From assembly GCA_028290765.1 (NCBI GenBank), contig JAQGJF010000397.1, positions 1 through 10,634 on the forward strand: a DNA stretch of 10,634 nucleotides, in the 5' to 3' direction. The notes beneath the pieces are model-generated. The model made no database searches. It was not told the DNA's origin and saw nothing but the letters and a program-made list of their open reading frames with translations. Shown here piece by piece: positions 6,883 through 10,634 of the stretch. The first letter of the stretch is position 1; every line of letters starts with the position of its first letter. The position numbers and the translations under genes are program-made. This DNA is from Tardiphaga sp. Lineage in GTDB: Bacteria; Pseudomonadota; Alphaproteobacteria; Rhizobiales; Xanthobacteraceae.

Positions 6883-7040
6883 GCCCCGTCTTCTAGCGTG
6901 CCTCGGCGACGAGATCATGCGTTATTTAAGTGGATTAGGGCGCAATACCGGACGAAACGGGGCGATTGGGCCGGCAAAACCACTGTCCGCCATTGCGGAA
7001 TCGCGCTTCTGCCAAAACTCTGCTAGGAAAAGCCCATTCA

Positions 7041-7100
7041 GCAAAAGTGGATACCGGTTTTGCGTGAGAATGCGCCCGACAAGCGAGCGCGCATTGTCGG
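7041..7100. repeat. Short palindromic repeat in the tadA-rluB intergenic region
   Basis: The 277-base gap 6883-7159 carries no gene that I can support. Within it, GCAAAAGTGGATACCGGTTT followed by TGC (7041-7063) is an imperfect dyad, with GCAAAA pairing with TTTTGC. The phrase AAGTGGATACCGGTTTT recurs, as I recall, in many intergenic regions of Bradyrhizobium and relatives. Directly after it a 7-base stem forms between CCGACAA (7076-7082) and TTGTCGG (7094-7100) with an 11-base loop. Both lie 60-120 bases before the rluB start. A promoter for rluB or tadA could not be recognised with confidence. Confidence 0.5.
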
Positions 7101-7159
7101 TTTGCGAACCCGATTCCGCGGCTCGACCCCCTTCAGCTTCAAGCGACAGTGAGACTTTC

Positions 7160-9364
7160 ATGCCCCGCGACAACGACAAGAACGACGGCGCTTCGCGCGG
7201 CCGGCGTGATCGCCCCTCCGGCGGCAAGGGCCGCTCCGGCGCGGCGCGCGGGCCGGAGAAGAAATTCGCCAATCGCGGCTTTGCCGGCAAGCCCGACGGT
7301 GCAGCGGGAGCAGAGAAGAAATCCTACGGCAAGAAGCCCTATTCGGGTCCGGGCAAGCCTTATGCGGGCAAGCGCGAGGGCCCGCCGCCGCGCCGCGACG
7401 ACGATCGCGCGCCGCGACGGGATTATGGCGACGCTCCGCGCCGTGATAGGGACGACGCTCCGCGGCGTGATAGAGACGACGCTCCGCGTCCTGCCCGCTT
7501 CAACCGCGAAGATCGTCCGGCGCGCAGCGGTGGCGGCGATCGTCCGGATCGCGGGCCGCGCAAGGATTTTCGGCCGCGCGACGGTGGCGGAGAGAAGCGG
7601 CCTTACACCGCGCGCGAGGGTGGTGGTGACAAGCGTCCCTATACGCCGCGGGGCGATCGTCCGAACTTCAACCGCGACGACCGCGCGCCCCGTGGCGACC
7701 GCGGCGATGCGCGCCCGGCGGCGCGTTTCTCCGAGAAGAAGTTCGGCGACAAGAAGCCTTATGCGCCGCGTGGCGATCGCCCCCAGGGTGATCGTCCTTA
7801 CAGCGGCGGACCCAAGAAGTTCGGCGACAAGAAGTTCTCCCGCGGCGCGCCCGATCGCGGTCCGCGCAAGGATTTTGGCAGCCGTCCCGACCGCGGCCGG
7901 GATCGTGGTGAGGATCGCGGCGAGTCGAAGCCATGGCAGAAACGCGACGCCAGCTCGCCGGATCACGCCGGACGCAATTCGCGCCCGTCCCGCGACGGCG
8001 CGCGCAATTTTGACAAGCCCAGTTTCGACAAACCGCGCTTTGACAAACCTCGCGAGGAAGGTGGCGACGAGCGCCCGCGGTTTTCGCGCCCGCGCGAGGA
8101 TCGTCCGCAGGGAGATCGTCCCCGCTTCGATCGTCCCCGCGAGGACCGTCCCAAATTCGACCGTCCGCGCGAGGCGCGCAGCGACCGTCCGCGTTTCGAT
8201 CGCCCGCGCGAAGATCGCGCGCCGCGCAGCGACTGGCAGGAGCATCCGCGCTCCGAGCCCAATGAGCGTCCGCGCCGCGACGGCGAGGACGATACCAAGA
8301 TTTTCGCCAAGCGCCCGGCGTTCGGCGGTCGCGGCGCCTATCGCGAGCGCAAGCCGGACGAGCGCCGTCCGCCACGTCCGCCGGCGCCGAAGAAGCCCGG
8401 CGAACGCATCGCCAAGGTGGTGTCGCGCGCCGGGCTGTGTTCGCGCCGCGACGCCGAGGAGTGGATCGTGCAGGGCCGCGTCGCCGTCAACGGCCGCGTG
8501 ATCAACTCGCCGGCGCTCGACGTCACCGTGCGCGACGTCATCACCGTCGACGGCAAGCCGTTGCCGGCGCCCGAACGGACCCGGTTGTTTCTGTTCCACA
8601 AGCCGCGCGGGTTGATGACCACCCATGCCGATCCGGAAGGACGGCCGACGGTGTTCGACAATCTGCCGGAAGGCCTGCCACGGCTGATCAGCATCGGCCG
8701 GCTCGATTTCAACACCGAAGGCCTGCTGCTCTTGACCAATGACGGCGGCCTGGCACGCACGCTCGAATTGCCCGACACCGGCTGGCTGCGGCGCTATCGC
8801 GTCCGCGCCCATGGCGAGGTGACGCAGGGTCAGCTCGACGAGTTGAAGAAGGGCGTCGAGGTGGACGGCGTCAAATACAGCTCGATCGACGCCACGCTGG
8901 AGCGCGACCAGGGCGCCAATGTCTGGCTGGTGTTCGCGATCCGCGAAGGCAAGAACCGCGAAGTCCGCAACGTGCTGGCGCATCTCGGCCTCGAGGTGAA
9001 CCGGCTGATCCGAATCTCCTACGGCCCGTTCCAGCTCGGCGAGCTCGAGGAAGGCCAGGTCGAGGAAGTCAAAACCCGCGTGCTGCGCGAGCAGCTCGGC
9101 GAAAAGATCGCCGCCGCCTCGGGCGCCGACTTCGCCCGCCAGGTCGCCAGCAAGGGCGATGCCGACGATCCGGTGGTGACCAAGAAGCCGGTGATGAAGC
9201 GCGGCGTGGTCGAAGACCGCAAGGGCCGGCGCGTGCTGGTGCAGCGGAGCGGCAGCGACGAAGCCCGCGCCCGCAACGAGCTTGAGGCCGGCGGCTACGG
9301 CCCGCCGAAGCGGCCGAAGCGCGGCTATCACGGCAAGCGGGATATCAAGCCGAGGGACGAGTGA
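7160..9364 (+). CDS. rluB: RluB-type 23S rRNA pseudouridine synthase with a long disordered N-terminal extension
   Basis: A 734-residue RsuA/RluB/E/F-family pseudouridine synthase that converts a specific 23S rRNA uridine to pseudouridine (position 2605 by E. coli RluB numbering, inferred). Residues 1 to about 410 are low-complexity and disordered, dominated by R, D, P, G and K with repeats such as RPRFDRPRED. The S4 RNA-binding domain spans about 413-470 (ERIAKVVSRAGLCSRRDAEEW). The catalytic domain spans about 474-640 with GRLDFNTEGLLLLTNDG, whose Asp516 is the expected catalytic residue, plus KNREVRNVLAHLGLEVNRLIR. A basic tail closes the protein. E. coli RluB is about 290 residues, so the extension more than doubles it. 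Start 7160 follows a modest AGTGAG; the open frame upstream to 6713 runs antisense through tadA and is not credible. rsmD follows 36 bases later. Confidence 0.93.
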   Translation: MPRDNDKNDGASRGRRDRPSGGKGRSGAARGPEKKFANRGFAGKPDGAAGAEKKSYGKKPYSGPGKPYAGKREGPPPRRDDDRAPRRDYGDAPRRDRDDAPRRDRDDAPRPARFNREDRPARSGGGDRPDRGPRKDFRPRDGGGEKRPYTAREGGGDKRPYTPRGDRPNFNRDDRAPRGDRGDARPAARFSEKKFGDKKPYAPRGDRPQGDRPYSGGPKKFGDKKFSRGAPDRGPRKDFGSRPDRGRDRGEDRGESKPWQKRDASSPDHAGRNSRPSRDGARNFDKPSFDKPRFDKPREEGGDERPRFSRPREDRPQGDRPRFDRPREDRPKFDRPREARSDRPRFDRPREDRAPRSDWQEHPRSEPNERPRRDGEDDTKIFAKRPAFGGRGAYRERKPDERRPPRPPAPKKPGERIAKVVSRAGLCSRRDAEEWIVQGRVAVNGRVINSPALDVTVRDVITVDGKPLPAPERTRLFLFHKPRGLMTTHADPEGRPTVFDNLPEGLPRLISIGRLDFNTEGLLLLTNDGGLARTLELPDTGWLRRYRVRAHGEVTQGQLDELKKGVEVDGVKYSSIDATLERDQGANVWLVFAIREGKNREVRNVLAHLGLEVNRLIRISYGPFQLGELEEGQVEEVKTRVLREQLGEKIAAASGADFARQVASKGDADDPVVTKKPVMKRGVVEDRKGRRVLVQRSGSDEARARNELEAGGYGPPKRPKRGYHGKRDIKPRDE
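7427..7489 (+). repeat. 24-base in-frame tandem repeat inside rluB
   Basis: Two full 24-base units (7427-7450 and 7451-7474) and a partial third (7475-7489) encode DDAPRRDR-type repeats at residues about 90-110. Neighbouring units differ by only a few bases, so this is a recent expansion by slippage or unequal exchange within the disordered extension. Confidence 0.75.
8009..8226 (+). repeat. Degenerate in-frame repeat block (FDKPR / RFDRPREDRP) inside rluB
   Basis: Residues about 284-355 are built from short units: first FDKPS, FDKPR and FDKPR, then several copies of R-P-R/K-F-D-R-P-R-E-D/A-R with irregular spacing. The DNA of the units is partly conserved (for example TTCGATCGTCCCCGCGAGGA-type stretches). 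It forms an arginine- and aspartate-rich, probably disordered RNA-contacting segment ahead of the S4 domain. Confidence 0.75.
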
Positions 9365-9366
9365 GC

Positions 9367-9383
9367 ATGATCCGCAAGATCAT
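9367..9383. repeat. Small dyad between rluB and rsmD
   Basis: ATGATC (9367-9372) and GATCAT (9378-9383) pair around a 5-base loop CGCAA, just after the rluB stop. GAGCATGATCC is, from memory, the opening of a dispersed repeat in Bradyrhizobium-like genomes, so this may be a shortened remnant. It lies a few bases upstream of the rsmD ribosome binding site (GGAG 9388-9391) and could affect translation of rsmD. Confidence 0.45.
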
Positions 9384-9400
9384 GGTCGGAGCCTGATCGC

Positions 9401-9955
9401 ATGCGCGTGGTTGGCGGGCGGCTGAAGGGCCGCAACCTGGCGTCGCCGTCGTCGCACGACATTCGTCCGACGGCGGACCGGTTGCGCGAGTCGTTGTTCA
9501 ACATCCTGATCCACGCCTACGACGATCCGATCGAAGGTGCCCGCGTGCTCGATCTGTTTGCCGGCACCGGCGCGCTTGGCATCGAGGCGGTGTCGCGCGG
9601 CGCTTCGTTCGCGCTGTTCGTCGACAACGGCGCCGAGGCGAGGGCGCTGCTGCGCAACAATGTCGAGGCGCTCGGGCTCGGCGGCGTCACCAAGGTCTAC
9701 CGCCGCGACGCCGCCAATCTCGGCCCGGCGCACCCGGTCGAGCCGTTTTCGCTGGTGTTCCTCGATCCGCCCTATCGCATGAAACTGGCCGAGAAGGCGC
9801 TGGCGTCATTGCGTGACGGTCAATGGCTCACGTCAGGCGCGCTGCTGGTGGTGGAGGAAGCGAAGTCGGCCGGCTTCGCCGCGCCGGAAGGTTTTGAAGA
9901 ACTCGAGCGCCGCGCCTATGACGACACCGAATTCACGTTTTTACGGGCGCCGTGA
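9401..9955 (+). CDS. rsmD: 16S rRNA (guanine966-N2)-methyltransferase
   Basis: Uses S-adenosylmethionine to methylate G966 of 16S rRNA during 30S assembly. The 184 residues match the family length. MRVVGGRLKGRNL at the start and IRPTADRLRESLFNIL (21-36) are hallmarks of the RsmD family. The SAM-binding motif I is VLDLFAGTGALGIEA (49-63), the acidic motif II residue is Asp75 in FVDN, and the catalytic motif is LDPPY (121-125), the DPPY form usual for amino-directed methyltransferases. GGAG at 9388-9391 gives a nine-base spacer. It starts 36 bases after rluB, so the two rRNA-modification genes are probably one transcript, perhaps continuing into the VOC gene 67 bases downstream. Confidence 0.96.
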   Translation: MRVVGGRLKGRNLASPSSHDIRPTADRLRESLFNILIHAYDDPIEGARVLDLFAGTGALGIEAVSRGASFALFVDNGAEARALLRNNVEALGLGGVTKVYRRDAANLGPAHPVEPFSLVFLDPPYRMKLAEKALASLRDGQWLTSGALLVVEEAKSAGFAAPEGFEELERRAYDDTEFTFLRAP

Positions 9956-9971
9956 CCCGCTTCGCATCGAC

Positions 9972-9983
9972 GCATCGCGATGC
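9972..9983. promoter_or_regulatory. 12-base palindrome ahead of the VOC gene
   Basis: GCATCGCGATGC is a perfect 12-base palindrome in the 67-base gap between rsmD and the VOC gene, about 40 bases before ATG 10023. A weak promoter-like pairing, TTCGCA at 9961-9966 and TAACAA at 9984-9989 with a 17-base spacer, brackets it. It may be an operator or chance in GC-rich DNA. Confidence 0.25.
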
Positions 9984-10022
9984 TAACAAGGCGGACCAAC
10001 GCCGAACCGGGAGAACCACAAC

Positions 10023-10412
10023 ATGACCACGCCGCACGTCACCTGGGACCACGTCCACATTCGCACCCCCGATCCAGAGGCCACCGCGCAATGGTTTGCC
10101 GATAAGCTGGGCGCGGAAATCGTGCGAACACCGACGCGATTAGACCTGCGGCTCGGCGGTGGCAATATCTTCCTGGCGCCGGTGGCGGCCGACAGCGGCG
10201 TCAATCCGCCGCCGGTGACGCCCTATCAGGGCCTCGACCATATTGGCCTGGCGGTGACGGACATCGACACCGTCGCGGCGCAGCTGAAGGCCAAGGGCGT
10301 GGTGTTCACCCGGGAGCCGCACACGCTGCGGCCGGGCGTGCGGATCTGCTTCATCCGCGGGCCGCAGGGGATTTCGATCGAGCTGTTGGAGCGGGATGTG
10401 AAGTATAAGTGA
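10023..10412 (+). CDS. VOC (glyoxalase/bleomycin-resistance/dioxygenase fold) family protein
   Basis: A 129-residue protein of the vicinal oxygen chelate fold made of two beta-alpha-beta-beta-beta halves. The first half opens with WDHVHIRTPDPEATAQWFADKLGA (8-31); the second opens with LDHIGLAVTDIDTVAAQLKAKG (71-92) and ends with FIRGPQGISIELLER (110-124). Residues able to form the metal site are His10 or His12, His73 and Glu120. Members include glyoxalase I, dioxygenases, epimerases and resistance proteins, so substrate cannot be assigned from sequence; the short length and the F-I-R-x-P-x-G-x-x-I-E-L-L end are common to uncharacterised lactoylglutathione-lyase-like proteins. GGGAG at 10009-10013 gives a nine-base spacer. 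It may be co-transcribed with rsmD; a structured repeat follows 10 bases after its stop. Confidence 0.88.
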   Translation: MTTPHVTWDHVHIRTPDPEATAQWFADKLGAEIVRTPTRLDLRLGGGNIFLAPVAADSGVNPPPVTPYQGLDHIGLAVTDIDTVAAQLKAKGVVFTREPHTLRPGVRICFIRGPQGISIELLERDVKYK

Positions 10413-10422
10413 GGGGTTGCTC

Positions 10423-10606
10423 TTACCCTCCCCGGGAGGGGGAGGGTCGACCACATCGGACATTCGTCCGATGTGGTCGGGGTGGGGTGATTGTTCATCT
10501 GCACCCTATCGACCTGGTGTCGTCCGCTGCGCACCCCACCCCGTCGCGCATCGCGCATCGCGCTTTGCGCGACACGCGCCGACCCTCCCCCTCCGGGGCA
10601 GGGCGA
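10423..10606. repeat. Nested palindromic intergenic element with cloverleaf potential
   Basis: An outer stem pairs 10423-10449 with 10580-10606 (23 of 27 positions). Inside, three arms lie in order. A perfect 14-base hairpin pairs 10448-10461 with 10466-10479 around an ATTC loop. GGGGTGGGGTG (10479-10489) pairs with CACCCCACCCC (10532-10542). GTCGCGCA (10543-10550) pairs with TGCGCGAC (10566-10573). I recall elements beginning TACCCTCCCC and containing GGGGTGGGGTGA as common in Bradyrhizobium and Rhodopseudomonas. The 222 bases from 10413 to the window end hold no gene. The last 16 bases (CCTCTCCCCGCGCGC-type) may begin another palindrome. Confidence 0.8.
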
Positions 10607-10634
10607 TTGCATATGGCCACCTCTCCCCGCGCGC

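Noticed and set aside
6713..7159. 149-codon upstream extension of the rluB frame
   Set aside because: It would run antisense through the catalytic part of tadA, shows no rluB-like composition, and ATG 7160 has its own modest RBS.
7427..8226. Repeats considered as a CRISPR array
   Set aside because: Units are contiguous or irregular, in frame, and encode a low-complexity protein segment; there are no uniform spacers and no cas genes.
7139..9331. 730-codon open frame on the minus strand opposite rluB
   Set aside because: It is antisense to the S4 and pseudouridine synthase domains and composed of A/R/T/I low-complexity sequence that mirrors the Arg/Asp repeats of rluB.

Overview
The window is GC-rich chromosomal DNA from an alphaproteobacterium, most likely of the Bradyrhizobium/Rhodopseudomonas/Afipia group (Nitrobacteraceae). 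The evidence is the strong G/C third-position bias, the protein sequences (for example a haloacetate dehalogenase that, from memory, resembles the Rhodopseudomonas palustris enzyme RPA1163), and three kinds of intergenic palindromic repeat that I recall as common in that group. No phage, transposase, integrase, CRISPR, rRNA or tRNA gene is visible. The content is mainly housekeeping genes with one accessory-looking cluster.

Layout. (1) 1-709, minus strand: the N-terminal 236 codons of xseA (exonuclease VII large subunit), cut by the window edge. (2) 710-915: a divergent control region with an AT-rich patch of overlapping palindromes over a good promoter. (3) 916-4005, plus strand: a tight five-gene cluster. 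It encodes a YciB/IspZ-family membrane protein, a membrane-anchored alpha/beta hydrolase, a second copy of that hydrolase cut off just before the catalytic serine, a six-helix membrane protein, and a small winged-helix regulator. The last four genes are separated by 62 bases, a 4-base overlap and 3 bases, so they probably form one transcript. (4) 4117-6320, plus: purD, then 17 bases later a fluoroacetate/haloacetate dehalogenase with every catalytic residue in place. (5) 6344-6426: a paired palindromic repeat between convergent genes. (6) 6436-6882, minus: tadA. (7) 7160-9955, plus: an RluB-type rRNA pseudouridine synthase with a disordered arginine-rich N-terminal extension of about 410 residues, followed by rsmD. 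(8) 10023-10412, plus: a small VOC/glyoxalase-fold protein. (9) 10423-10606: a nested palindromic element that could fold as a cloverleaf.

How the genes relate. tadA, rluB and rsmD all modify RNA of the translation machinery (tRNA wobble A34, 23S rRNA, 16S rRNA), so this stretch is a small RNA-modification neighbourhood with tadA divergent from rluB-rsmD. purD and the dehalogenase are probably co-transcribed but have no obvious biochemical link. The 916-4005 cluster has no known pathway that I recognise. Its membrane-heavy content, terminal regulator and palindromic operator suggest a locally regulated envelope or lipid-related function, but that is inference.

I found no clearly new biological system. 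The items most worth a second look are the operator-like palindromes at 789-817, the truncated hydrolase duplicate, the substitutions near the dehalogenase active site, the extended RluB, and the two structured repeats.
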